Source: Flexithrix dorotheae DSM 6795 (GTDB lineage Bacteria > Bacteroidota > Bacteroidia > Cytophagales > Flammeovirgaceae). From it: DNA of 64,000 nucleotides. Each line of letters begins with the position of its first letter. Positions within the stretch are counted from its first letter, which is position 1. Of the stretch, positions 7,015 to 15,283 are shown in pieces. A program made the position numbers and the translations under genes. The notes below the pieces were generated by a model that was given only the letters and a program-made list of their open reading frames with translations, did no database searches and was not told the DNA's origin. Where the stretch lies: contig NZ_KB903443.1 of NCBI RefSeq assembly GCF_000379765.1, forward strand, positions 558,882-622,881. Reading direction: 5' to 3'.

Positions 7015-8253
7015 TTAAAAATCCACAATGGCAAACCAGGTAGTAATCAGGGAAAAAAGAATAACGGCTACAATTCCAATATTTAGTCTCAAATCTGCCT
7101 TGTTTTCCTTCATTAATTTTTCCCTGTTAATCAGAACGAAAATTGGGATAGCCACTGCCGGTAAAATACAAGCCTGAAATGCCTGTGAAAATATCATCAA
7201 AGCCGGGGGTCTTTCTTCCGGAAATACTGTTCCAAAAGCAAATGTCATGGCTATAAGAATAAGTATCCTTGATTGCTTAGAATGGATATTTCTGGACACT
7301 CCCCGGTAATCAGCGATAAGCCAGGGAGCAATGAGTACAATGGGGAATATAGTAGACAAACCAGCACCTGCAATGCCAATAATCAGGATAAACGCAGCCG
7401 CTTTTCCTCCCAGTGGCTGGAAAAGGGAAATCATTTCAACCGTATTATCCAGTTTTAAGCCTGATATATGAAGCGTCCCTGCTGCAACTGCCATAATTAC
7501 TCCGCTAAGTAATAGCATCATAAAGGCAGAAACAAAAGCATCCTTTTTTTCAGTTTTTAGGTCATTAACCGACCAGCCTTTTTCAGAAACCACCACACTT
7601 CTCATAATGAAAACTGCTGCAGAACATGTTGTTCCAGTGATAGCTGCAATTAGTCCAAGTGAACCAGGAGTATCTGGGATTCTTGGAACTATGCCCGATG
7701 CCAAAGCTGAGAAACTCGGTTTCACCATGAAAAATACCACTATAAAAGAGATTCCCATCAACACCACTAAAACGGTGAGTACTTTTTCAAATGCCTGATA
7801 CCGACCATACCAGATAAAAAAATAAAGCAGAATAGAGAAAAAGAGAATAATCCATCCGGTACTGATTATTGTTCCTCCGGATGCCAACCGGATACCTTCC
7901 TGTATCAGGTCTGCCACGATGCCCATTACCCCCATAAGGGCGAGTAATTCCCCGATAATGAGTGCTATAATGATATAAAGGGATAAAACCCAACCCCATT
8001 TGAATTCTTTTTTGAAGTTGAATAAGGCAGTATGTCCCGAGACAAGTGTCACTTTCCCATAGGCTACCATCAAAACGAAAGTAAAAATACAGGAAAGTAC
8101 AAGTGCCCAAAAAAGTCCCATTCCATGTTCCGCACCGGTTTTAGCCATCGTAGTGATACTTCCTGTACCAATATTGTATCCAATCAGAAACAGTCCTGGT
8201 CCAACTGCACTAAGGGCCTTTAAAATTTTGTGAGTTGAAGTATTGTTTGTCAT
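7015..8253 (-). CDS. Divergent Nramp family transporter lacking the canonical metal motifs
   Basis: The protein is 412 residues with about eleven hydrophobic segments and an Nramp-like start, VGPGLFLIGYNIGTGSI. In ordinary Nramp proteins the first helix carries DPGN. Here the aligned positions read NIGTG (27-31). The sixth helix, normally with MPH, reads GTTCSAAVFIMRS (207-219). The residues that bind manganese or iron are therefore missing on both sides, so a different substrate or mechanism is likely. The start codon is only 6 bp after the NagA-like gene, so the two are translated from one message. Its place in a sugar operon argues for an organic substrate or for a cofactor metal (inference). 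Confidence 0.8.
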   Translation of the reverse strand: MTNNTSTHKILKALSAVGPGLFLIGYNIGTGSITTMAKTGAEHGMGLFWALVLSCIFTFVLMVAYGKVTLVSGHTALFNFKKEFKWGWVLSLYIIIALIIGELLALMGVMGIVADLIQEGIRLASGGTIISTGWIILFFSILLYFFIWYGRYQAFEKVLTVLVVLMGISFIVVFFMVKPSFSALASGIVPRIPDTPGSLGLIAAITGTTCSAAVFIMRSVVVSEKGWSVNDLKTEKKDAFVSAFMMLLLSGVIMAVAAGTLHISGLKLDNTVEMISLFQPLGGKAAAFILIIGIAGAGLSTIFPIVLIAPWLIADYRGVSRNIHSKQSRILILIAMTFAFGTVFPEERPPALMIFSQAFQACILPAVAIPIFVLINREKLMKENKADLRLNIGIVAVILFSLITTWFAIVDF

Positions 8254-8259
8254 ATTGAA

Positions 8260-9477
8260 TTAAGGTTGCGAATAGACCAATTCCCCGGCTATATAAGTGT
8301 GCTTTATTTTCATTTCATTATGCTCCATGGAAAAAACAATTAAATCAGCCCTTTTTCCTTGTGAGATAGTACCTATATTTTCTAATGCCATTATTTCAGC
8401 GGGATTAGTACTTGCCATCTGAATGGCTTCATTTAAACTACATCTGGTGAATTCCATCATTACACCCACACATTTACTAATTGGGGAAGCCGCTCCTGCC
8501 AGCACATTCTCTTTAGGTAATTTCACTACATTTGGTGTAAGTTCCAGTGTTCTTTCTCCCCGAACATATTCCCCGGGAGGCAGACCAGCCAAATCCAAAG
8601 CATCGGATACCAGTATGGTTTTTCCCGGCCCTTTTACTTTGTAAAAACTCCTCACTTCTTCCTTAGTCAGATGAAACCCATCCGCTATTATACTTGGCGT
8701 AATCCGGTCATCTGCCAGCTGTGGCCACAAAGGATTATGATGTCTGTTGATTTCATTGGCACAGCCATTTCCCAAATGTGTAGCCATTTTTGCACCTGCA
8801 TCCACCGCCATTTTAATCTGCTCAGCATTTCCATTATGGTGTCCCAGAGATACTAACACTCCGCTTTCCACACATTTTCTGATAAAGGGAATTGCCCCAT
8901 TCAACTCGGGAGCCACCGTAATAATTTTAATACCCCCTTTGGCTGCTTTTTGAATTTCCTGAAATTCTTCCCAATCCGGGGCTTTGATATATTTCTCCAG
9001 ATGTGCCCCGCGAAATCCCTTTATTGGGGAAATATAAGGTCCTTCCAGATGAAACCCGGGAATTGATTTTCCAATCTCCGGATCTTCCATAGCCTGAGCC
9101 AGAATAGCAAAATTTTTCTTCATCCGGCTAATATCACTGGTAATGATGGTGGGGAAATAAGTTGTCACTCCAGCTTGCCAAAGGGCTTTTGTAGCCTTTT
9201 TTACACCTTCTAAAGTAAGATCGGGCCCAGAAAAATCTACCCCCATGTAACCATTAATCTGAATATCAATTAAACCCGGGGCAATGAAAAGCTTTTGTCC
9301 GGGATTTTTTTCTTCCATTCTCTGAATAGCCGCAATTTTCCCCGCAGTTGTTGATATGGAAATGTATCCATTATCGGAATAAAATATGCCTTCAATGTTA
9401 TTTAGTGCCTTATTGTCCATTTGGGCTAAACTTGTGAGGAAGAATAAGAGGAAAATGGGGGTAAAAAATTTTTTCAT
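8260..9477 (-). CDS. Exported N-acetylglucosamine-6-phosphate deacetylase-like amidohydrolase
   Basis: From the ATG at 9475-9477 the protein is 405 residues and starts with a Sec signal peptide, MKKFFTPIFLLFFLTSLAQ. The open frame extends further upstream, but that would overlap the preceding gene and bury the signal. NagA family motifs are present: IDIQINGYMGVDF (70-82), HLEGPY with metal ligand E145, SLGHHNG (H213), THLGNG (H234) and the catalytic Asp in SDALD (D292). Classical NagA works in the cytoplasm on GlcNAc-6-phosphate. A periplasmic version would more likely deacetylate an unphosphorylated amino sugar or derivative (inference). It sits between a Gfo/Idh gene (49 bp gap) and the Nramp-like gene (6 bp gap). 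Confidence 0.85.
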   Translation of the reverse strand: MKKFFTPIFLLFFLTSLAQMDNKALNNIEGIFYSDNGYISISTTAGKIAAIQRMEEKNPGQKLFIAPGLIDIQINGYMGVDFSGPDLTLEGVKKATKALWQAGVTTYFPTIITSDISRMKKNFAILAQAMEDPEIGKSIPGFHLEGPYISPIKGFRGAHLEKYIKAPDWEEFQEIQKAAKGGIKIITVAPELNGAIPFIRKCVESGVLVSLGHHNGNAEQIKMAVDAGAKMATHLGNGCANEINRHHNPLWPQLADDRITPSIIADGFHLTKEEVRSFYKVKGPGKTILVSDALDLAGLPPGEYVRGERTLELTPNVVKLPKENVLAGAASPISKCVGVMMEFTRCSLNEAIQMASTNPAEIMALENIGTISQGKRADLIVFSMEHNEMKIKHTYIAGELVYSQP

Positions 9478-9526
9478 TGGAAATTTAAGGTTAAAAAAGT
9501 AGAACTGGCAGGCGAAAACCTTAAAC

Positions 9527-10519
9527 TTAAATGGTAAAAGACTCCACTTTTTCCCATTGACCACTTGAAACCGACTTCTCCAAAGCTTCCAAAACAGCCA
9601 CTCCACTTAAAATACTTTTATGACTTCTGGGTTCTTTCCCGGTTCGAAACATTTCCACCATATCCACATAGTTTCTGCCTGGATTCTTTGGTTCTACTCT
9701 TGATTTCAGTTCATTAATACCATTTTCTGTTTCCACAAAAGTCTGCCAGCCATATTTTTTTGTAGTGAATACCAAAGAAGCCAACATACCATTGGCAAAA
9801 ACCATGGAGGCTCCGCTGTTTTTCCCATTTTTGATGATTCGGACTTTTTCTACGTCATCGCCAAACATGTACATCAACGGTTGAATAATATGAGCACCGT
9901 AAAAAAACACGCCACCATATTCAGAGTTCAAATCCACACTACCTGATCTGATCACCTGATTGATTTCCCCAAAATCTTTCAATTGTTCCATGATATCAAA
10001 AGTTTCCTCGTTTTGAGCGATAGAACTAAAAGATGTAACGGGTGTACCCAGCTTACGTGCCTTTTGTAAAAAATCGATTCCTTCCTGCAAGCGATAACAA
10101 AAAGGCTTATCAATAAAAATGGGAATTTTTTCTTCCAAAAAAGGAGTGGCGGCAGGAAGATGATATTTTCCGTGCCTGTGATCTACAATTAAGGCGTCTA
10201 TTTTCCCCAGCATTTCTGATGGATCTTTTACCATATTGGGAATTCCGCCTTTTTCCATGGCATCTTTGGCAAAAGCCTCGGTTTCCCCCCATACATATTT
10301 CACCTCTACCCCTGGGAATTTTTTGTCGATATTAAACATTTTCCCAAAGCCACGGGTATGGGAATTTTCAGCTCCGATTATGCCAATTTGGATTTTTTTA
10401 TTTTTTGTTTCCCCTCCTCCCAAATAGTCAGAATATAGTAGTGATGGACTGGAAACCGCTAATGAAGACAGGGCAATTCCTTTTCCTGCCTGTTTTACAA
10501 ATGCTCTTCTGGTGCTCAT
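9527..10519 (-). CDS. Gfo/Idh/MocA family oxidoreductase with Tat signal
   Basis: The protein is 330 residues. A twin-arginine signal, STRRAFVKQAGKGIALSSLA, opens the protein. It is followed by a Rossmann start, IQIGIIGAENSH, which departs from the usual GxGxxG. The catalytic-loop motif reads DKPFC at the position where family members have EKP. The protein is expected to be folded with NAD(P) in the cytoplasm and exported, as known for related Tat-exported GH109-type and oxidoreductase proteins. The substrate is unknown. It starts 12 bp after the next Gfo/Idh gene upstream, which indicates one operon. Confidence 0.85.
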   Translation of the reverse strand: MSTRRAFVKQAGKGIALSSLAVSSPSLLYSDYLGGGETKNKKIQIGIIGAENSHTRGFGKMFNIDKKFPGVEVKYVWGETEAFAKDAMEKGGIPNMVKDPSEMLGKIDALIVDHRHGKYHLPAATPFLEEKIPIFIDKPFCYRLQEGIDFLQKARKLGTPVTSFSSIAQNEETFDIMEQLKDFGEINQVIRSGSVDLNSEYGGVFFYGAHIIQPLMYMFGDDVEKVRIIKNGKNSGASMVFANGMLASLVFTTKKYGWQTFVETENGINELKSRVEPKNPGRNYVDMVEMFRTGKEPRSHKSILSGVAVLEALEKSVSSGQWEKVESFTI

Positions 10520-10531
10520 TTTATTTGTTGG

Positions 10532-11884
10532 TTATAGTTTCATTTCCCATCCCTTTTCGTAAGTCCTGCTCCATAGCTTCTGCGCTTCAGGATGCTTGAT
10601 GATATGACCGTTCTTTGGGTCTGTATTCAGGGAACTTCCTACACGTTGGGCAATATTTCCCAGTTGCACCAATAAGGTACTTTTGTGACCGGAATCTATA
10701 TCCGCATTTAGTGCCGTTCCATCTTGGATAGCACTAAACATATTCCTGATATGAAGGGCATCCAAATGTTCCGCTGGGTTAGTCGCATTTCTGGGATCAA
10801 TTTCTTTGGAATCTTTCACCTCTTTCACCACTTTTCCTTTTAAATCAAAAACGGTATAGCTATTTCCTCCCGGAATTAAAATACTTCCCTCCTCTCCATA
10901 AAACACAACGCCCACAGAACTTCCCTCTATAGGTTTTCCATTACAGCTTCTGCCTTCCCAGGTCATGGTTAAATTGTCACCAAATTCCAGGTTAATAAGC
11001 TGTGTATCAGGGGTTTCCCAGTCATCCTGATAGCGGTACCTGCCACCATTTGAACTTACCTTTGTGGGAAAATCCACTTCCATTCCCCAGCGCAAAAGAT
11101 CGACCATATGTGTACCATTATTTAGGGCCTCACCAGTTCCCCAGTGCCAATGCCAGTGCCAGTTATAGTGAATCAAATTATCTTTCAGGTTTTTCCTCGG
11201 AGCAGGGCCCTGCCAGAGTTCCCAATCCAACCAATCCGGAACTGCCATAGGCTTTCCAATCCCTATAGATTGGCGATTGTTGGTATACCAGCCTTTCCCA
11301 AAATATACCCGGCCAATTTCTCCGTTTTTCACCGCATTGATCCCTTCCACTACATTAGGCCATGATCTCCGCTGGTTTCCCATTTGGATAACTTTTCCAT
11401 ATTTTTTAGCGGCTTCCACCAAAATTTCCCCTTCTTTGGGATTATGACTACACGGTTTTTCTACATACACATTTTTACCTGCCTGCATTGCCAACAAAGA
11501 AGCCGGGGCATGCCAGTGATCAGGAGCGGCAATCACCAAAACATCCACATCAGAACTTTCAAGTGATTTTCGAAAATCAGTGATACCTTTAGCTTCCACC
11601 GATTGTCGTTCTTTTAGGGCATCAAGACAGGAAGAAATGGCTCTGCTATCAACATCACAAACATGAATGACATCGCATATATCTTGTTGGGCAAAGTTGG
11701 TAGCAAGGGCTTTTCCTCTGCTATTTACACCCATCACCGATGCTTTTATTTTTTCATTTGCCCCTAAAATACGGCCATAACTTTGCGCACTAAACTGAGG
11801 CAATACCCCTCCAGCCATCAAAGCGGTGGAACTCAATGCGGTTTTTTTGATAAAATCTCTTCTTGTATGCTTATTTTCTGACAT
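10532..11884 (-). CDS. Gfo/Idh/MocA family oxidoreductase with Tat signal (second copy)
   Basis: The preferred start is the ATG at 11882-11884, giving 450 residues that begin with a Tat motif TRRDFIKK and a hydrophobic stretch. The longer open frame to 11983 adds residues without any signal character. The nucleotide-binding start reads KASVMGVNSRGKA, the EKP motif is present as YVEKPCSH, and a His-rich active-site segment HWHWHWGTGEALNNGTHM is typical of the family's substrate side. It is the first gene of the four-gene minus operon ending at 7015. The substrate is probably a sugar or sugar derivative released outside the cytoplasm (inference). Confidence 0.87.
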   Translation of the reverse strand: MSENKHTRRDFIKKTALSSTALMAGGVLPQFSAQSYGRILGANEKIKASVMGVNSRGKALATNFAQQDICDVIHVCDVDSRAISSCLDALKERQSVEAKGITDFRKSLESSDVDVLVIAAPDHWHAPASLLAMQAGKNVYVEKPCSHNPKEGEILVEAAKKYGKVIQMGNQRRSWPNVVEGINAVKNGEIGRVYFGKGWYTNNRQSIGIGKPMAVPDWLDWELWQGPAPRKNLKDNLIHYNWHWHWHWGTGEALNNGTHMVDLLRWGMEVDFPTKVSSNGGRYRYQDDWETPDTQLINLEFGDNLTMTWEGRSCNGKPIEGSSVGVVFYGEEGSILIPGGNSYTVFDLKGKVVKEVKDSKEIDPRNATNPAEHLDALHIRNMFSAIQDGTALNADIDSGHKSTLLVQLGNIAQRVGSSLNTDPKNGHIIKHPEAQKLWSRTYEKGWEMKL

Positions 11885-11931
11885 TGTTTTTTGGTTGTCG
11901 TAATGATTAAAAAAATGATATGAAAGGGGAT

Positions 11932-11947
11932 TTTCTAAATTTAGAAA
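11932..11947. promoter_or_regulatory. 16-bp perfect palindrome upstream of the Gfo/Idh operon
   Basis: TTTCTAAATTTAGAAA is a perfect palindrome 48-63 bp upstream of the operon's first start codon. It is a candidate operator, but its AT-rich make-up means chance cannot be excluded. Confidence 0.35.
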
Positions 11948-12050
11948 TTTTCCGTAATTAAACGCAAGCTTTTGCCAGTTCATTAAGGAAAAAAAGTTGC
12001 TGAAATAATTATTTCTTCAACGATAGAGCTGGTTAGACTTTAACAATCAA

Positions 12051-12087
12051 AAAACTCCTGAAGAAATTTTAATCCTTCAGGAGTTTT
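12051..12087 (-). terminator. Hairpin terminator after the GH2 gene
   Basis: A 13-bp perfect stem pairs 12051-12063 with 12075-12087 around an 11-nt loop, with A and T runs at its outer ends. It lies 37 bp beyond the GH2 stop codon at 12125 and separates GH2 from the downstream operon. Confidence 0.88.
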
Positions 12088-12124
12088 CAAGGGGTAGTTT
12101 TTTCAGGATATAAACTTCAGCCTT

Positions 12125-14779
12125 TTATTCTATATCAAGCTCCATTTTAGGCACATTCCAACCTTCTACAGTCAATTTCAAATCCTCTTTTTTCACAGAT
12201 TGGAAATTAAATTCAAGTTCAATTTCTTTTTCTTCTCCGGAAATTACTGAGATATAATTATCACTATAAAAAACCGGTAAAATCCGTTTTCCAGTAGAAG
12301 CATTAATAATTGAAACACGGTTAAAAAATGCTACAGGGTTATCAGCCGGATTTTTTAGGGTAACAGCCAATTTTCCTTCACCTTTTTTTGTGTACTTTAC
12401 TTCCAGGTTACTCGTTTTCAGTTGCTTTAAACCTGAATAATTACCTTCTTTATTTGGAACCCAATATAGATTCTCACTCACTATTTTTTGAGCAGTATCA
12501 ACCAGTTTGATATTTAGGAATACGCCATTTTCCGCAGCAGTTTTGTCCAAGAGCTTTTTTACTGACAGAAATTTTTTGACCGTGGACGGACCAATATTTG
12601 AAAAAACCTGGGTGAATAATTCCTTATTTCCTTCCATGTCTATGGTTTCGATTTGTAACATAAGATCCCTATGGTACTGAAAAGTATTATTCACTGCCAT
12701 TACCATTCCATCCGTTGGATTATACATCACATGTAAAGCTTCACTTCCTTTTCTCAAACCATATAAACAGGCATTAGGATCCAGATAATAATCGTACATT
12801 TGGCCCCGCATGGCAGTCCATGGATTCTGGGTTTTCCAAATAATGGTACCTGTATACCATTCCCACATATGGGAACTAAAACCTTCCATTAGTCCTCGGT
12901 ACTGATTATAATTTACCAATTGGGCTTTCTTGCCAAAATCAGCAGCATCTTCTGCATCTCCGTATGGTCTGATAAAATCCAGATAACCAATGTACTTATG
13001 ATACCTCCAAACTTCATCCACCAAAGTATCTTTATAAGCTGGAGGAACTAAATTTGCTTCGGGAATAAATCTTCTTAAAGACTCGATATCCCCTACTCCA
13101 ATAGAGCCAACTTCCGAATTGAAGGGAAAAGTCTGGTGATTCCAGAATACATCAATAGGTTGGATGCCATAAGGTCCATCCCCATTTCCACCAATAAAAT
13201 TATAGGACATGCTATCTGCATTAGAATATTCAATAAACCATCTGGTTCCATCCAATTCAGGTATTATTTCATCTTTAAGAGGAAGCAGTATATCTTCCGG
13301 TGGAGTAATTTCATTTCCACCACAATACATGGCAAGTGAGGGATGATTCCGGATCATTTTTATCTGGTCTTTAGCCGAAGTTAAAAACAGATTATGGTCA
13401 TCAGGATATTTTCTTCTGGTCCATTGATCCTCTAATTTTTTAGGGTCAAGCCATCTTCCATTGCAATCTCCTGACATCCAGAAATCCTGAATGACCAGCA
13501 TTCCATACTTATTACAAGCTTCGTAAAACTCCGGTCTTTCTGATAAAGCCCCTCCCCAAATTCTGATTAAATTCAAATTCATATCCCGGTGGAACCTCAC
13601 CTCAGCATCATATCTTTCCCTTGAAAATCTAAGCATGGCATCAGAAATGATCCAATTTCCCCCTTTGATAAAGATCCGCTGACCATTCACCAGAATTTCC
13701 ATACTTTGGGTTTTGGGATTCCATTGTCTTTGAATTTCCCTTATTCCAAATTGAACAGATTCCTTATCCGATGGGGATTCATTTCCTTCCTGGAAAGTGA
13801 TATCAATTGTATAAAGGTCCTGGGCTCCATACATATTTGGCCACCAAAGCTTTGGAGTTTCTACAATTAGCTCATCAAAATCAACTTCCTGGGTAGTATT
13901 AGGAGCAATTTTTATGTTTTTGATCATTTCTTTCCCTTCCAAAGTATATTTCAAGGTTCCTGAAACCTCACTGGAAGTTGGGTTTTCTACTTCTGCTGAA
14001 ACCTTTAATATGGCAGGTTCCTGCTTGTCTGCAGAAGAGTTCCTTTTATTAGGTACGAGTGTGATTACATGTGGATTCTTTATATTGATTGAGCCGGTTT
14101 TTTCTATGAAAACTTTATCCCAAATACCTGTATTTCTATCCCTGATTGGCTGTATCCAGTCCCATCCTGCCACATATTGATGGGAAACATTTTTGGCAAT
14201 TGTTCCATCACCACCCTGACCGCCATTGGGGTTACCAACTGGGTCTGGTGGATAAACTATAACTGCCAGTCGGTTTTTACCATTCGAAGCCAGAAGGTCG
14301 GTAATATTATAGGTCTGGCGGAGAAACATTCCCTTATGAGTAGCGGAATTTACTTTCTTTCCATTTAAATAAATTTCACAACTGTAATTTACCCCTCTTA
14401 AGTGTAACCAAATTTGTTCTCCCGTTTCTGCCTTTTCCTTAAAATCCCTCACAAACCAATAAGTATAATAATCCCTTCCTGTATCGTAAATGTCCTTAAT
14501 TTTCTCATTATTCATTCCATAAAAAGGGTCTGGAATTAACTTGTTGTCAAGGAGTGTGGTTAATACAGTTCCCGGTACCGTTGCAGGAAGCCATTTTGAG
14601 GTCTTGAAAGAGGGATTCGAAATAGTTTCTCCAGAAGCAGAAACCTCCGAAATAGGCCGGCACCACCATTCCCCACCTAATTCATACTTACTTTGAGCCA
14701 GCATATTTGAGCCAAAAGTAAGTATGGTAAACAGAATTAAAATTGATCGTTGTAAAGTGTTATTTTGTTGTGTCATCAT
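12125..14779 (-). CDS. Exported GH2 glycosidase, exo-beta-glucosaminidase/mannosidase type
   Basis: The protein is 884 residues with an N-terminal signal peptide (about 1-29). A sugar-binding jelly roll (about 35-225) and an immunoglobulin-like domain (about 235-350) precede the TIM barrel (about 355-640). The acid/base lies in CGGNE (E490) and the likely nucleophile in NSEVGS (E556). The segment DWIQPIRDRNTGIWD resembles the equivalent part of exo-beta-D-glucosaminidases (CsxA group). A NagA-like deacetylase downstream supports action on chitosan-like or other hexosamine glycans, but beta-mannosidase is the main alternative. It is transcribed alone, with its own terminator. Confidence 0.85.
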   Translation of the reverse strand: MMTQQNNTLQRSILILFTILTFGSNMLAQSKYELGGEWWCRPISEVSASGETISNPSFKTSKWLPATVPGTVLTTLLDNKLIPDPFYGMNNEKIKDIYDTGRDYYTYWFVRDFKEKAETGEQIWLHLRGVNYSCEIYLNGKKVNSATHKGMFLRQTYNITDLLASNGKNRLAVIVYPPDPVGNPNGGQGGDGTIAKNVSHQYVAGWDWIQPIRDRNTGIWDKVFIEKTGSINIKNPHVITLVPNKRNSSADKQEPAILKVSAEVENPTSSEVSGTLKYTLEGKEMIKNIKIAPNTTQEVDFDELIVETPKLWWPNMYGAQDLYTIDITFQEGNESPSDKESVQFGIREIQRQWNPKTQSMEILVNGQRIFIKGGNWIISDAMLRFSRERYDAEVRFHRDMNLNLIRIWGGALSERPEFYEACNKYGMLVIQDFWMSGDCNGRWLDPKKLEDQWTRRKYPDDHNLFLTSAKDQIKMIRNHPSLAMYCGGNEITPPEDILLPLKDEIIPELDGTRWFIEYSNADSMSYNFIGGNGDGPYGIQPIDVFWNHQTFPFNSEVGSIGVGDIESLRRFIPEANLVPPAYKDTLVDEVWRYHKYIGYLDFIRPYGDAEDAADFGKKAQLVNYNQYRGLMEGFSSHMWEWYTGTIIWKTQNPWTAMRGQMYDYYLDPNACLYGLRKGSEALHVMYNPTDGMVMAVNNTFQYHRDLMLQIETIDMEGNKELFTQVFSNIGPSTVKKFLSVKKLLDKTAAENGVFLNIKLVDTAQKIVSENLYWVPNKEGNYSGLKQLKTSNLEVKYTKKGEGKLAVTLKNPADNPVAFFNRVSIINASTGKRILPVFYSDNYISVISGEEKEIELEFNFQSVKKEDLKLTVEGWNVPKMELDIE

Positions 14780-15283
14780 TAAATATTTGATTGATAATTT
14801 TAAATAAAATTAGTGTGTGCGGACACAATTTCAAATCAATAGGCTACTTTTTTATAATTTAAGTCAAAGTTGGGAATTTTAAAAACATCTGAAGCTGTTC
14901 CTTCAAACAAGTTTAATTATCGTTTGAAACGGGGATTTAAAATAATACTACAATTAGGAAATTATAAAAAAATCCTTTTAATTTGCAATACTACAATTAG
15001 GAATTAATTATCTGTATATTTATCTATTTGATAAAGAATAAATTAGGTAAATATCGGAATAGTTATGCTAAGAGTGTCTTTTTGGATAATGGATTCAACA
15101 GGGAATATTAAAAGAAAGATTCCTGGATTCTAGAAAAAGCAAACAACCTCATAAACAGCAGGCAGACTAATGCAACTTTTTTAAAATCACAGAATTAAAC
15201 AAAAGGATATTATAATTTTATGGAAATTATAGTCATAAACTTTGGAAAAATAGTTTTGGATCTAAAGTTAAACCATTGAATTT
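14780..15283. other. Intergenic region between divergent GH2 and ABC permease genes, with a direct repeat
   Basis: The 504-bp region has no convincing gene. The 17-bp sequence AATACTACAATTAGGAA occurs twice, at 14944-14960 and 14987-15003, a 43-bp period of about four helical turns. This arrangement suits paired operator sites, although the region is very AT-rich. The rest shows nothing I can assign. Confidence 0.5.
14814..14827. promoter_or_regulatory. Inverted repeat TGTGTGCGGACACA upstream of GH2
   Basis: TGTGT and ACACA arms surround a 4-bp centre, 35-48 bp upstream of the GH2 start codon. It is a candidate repressor or activator site. No matching regulator gene lies next to it. Confidence 0.35.
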
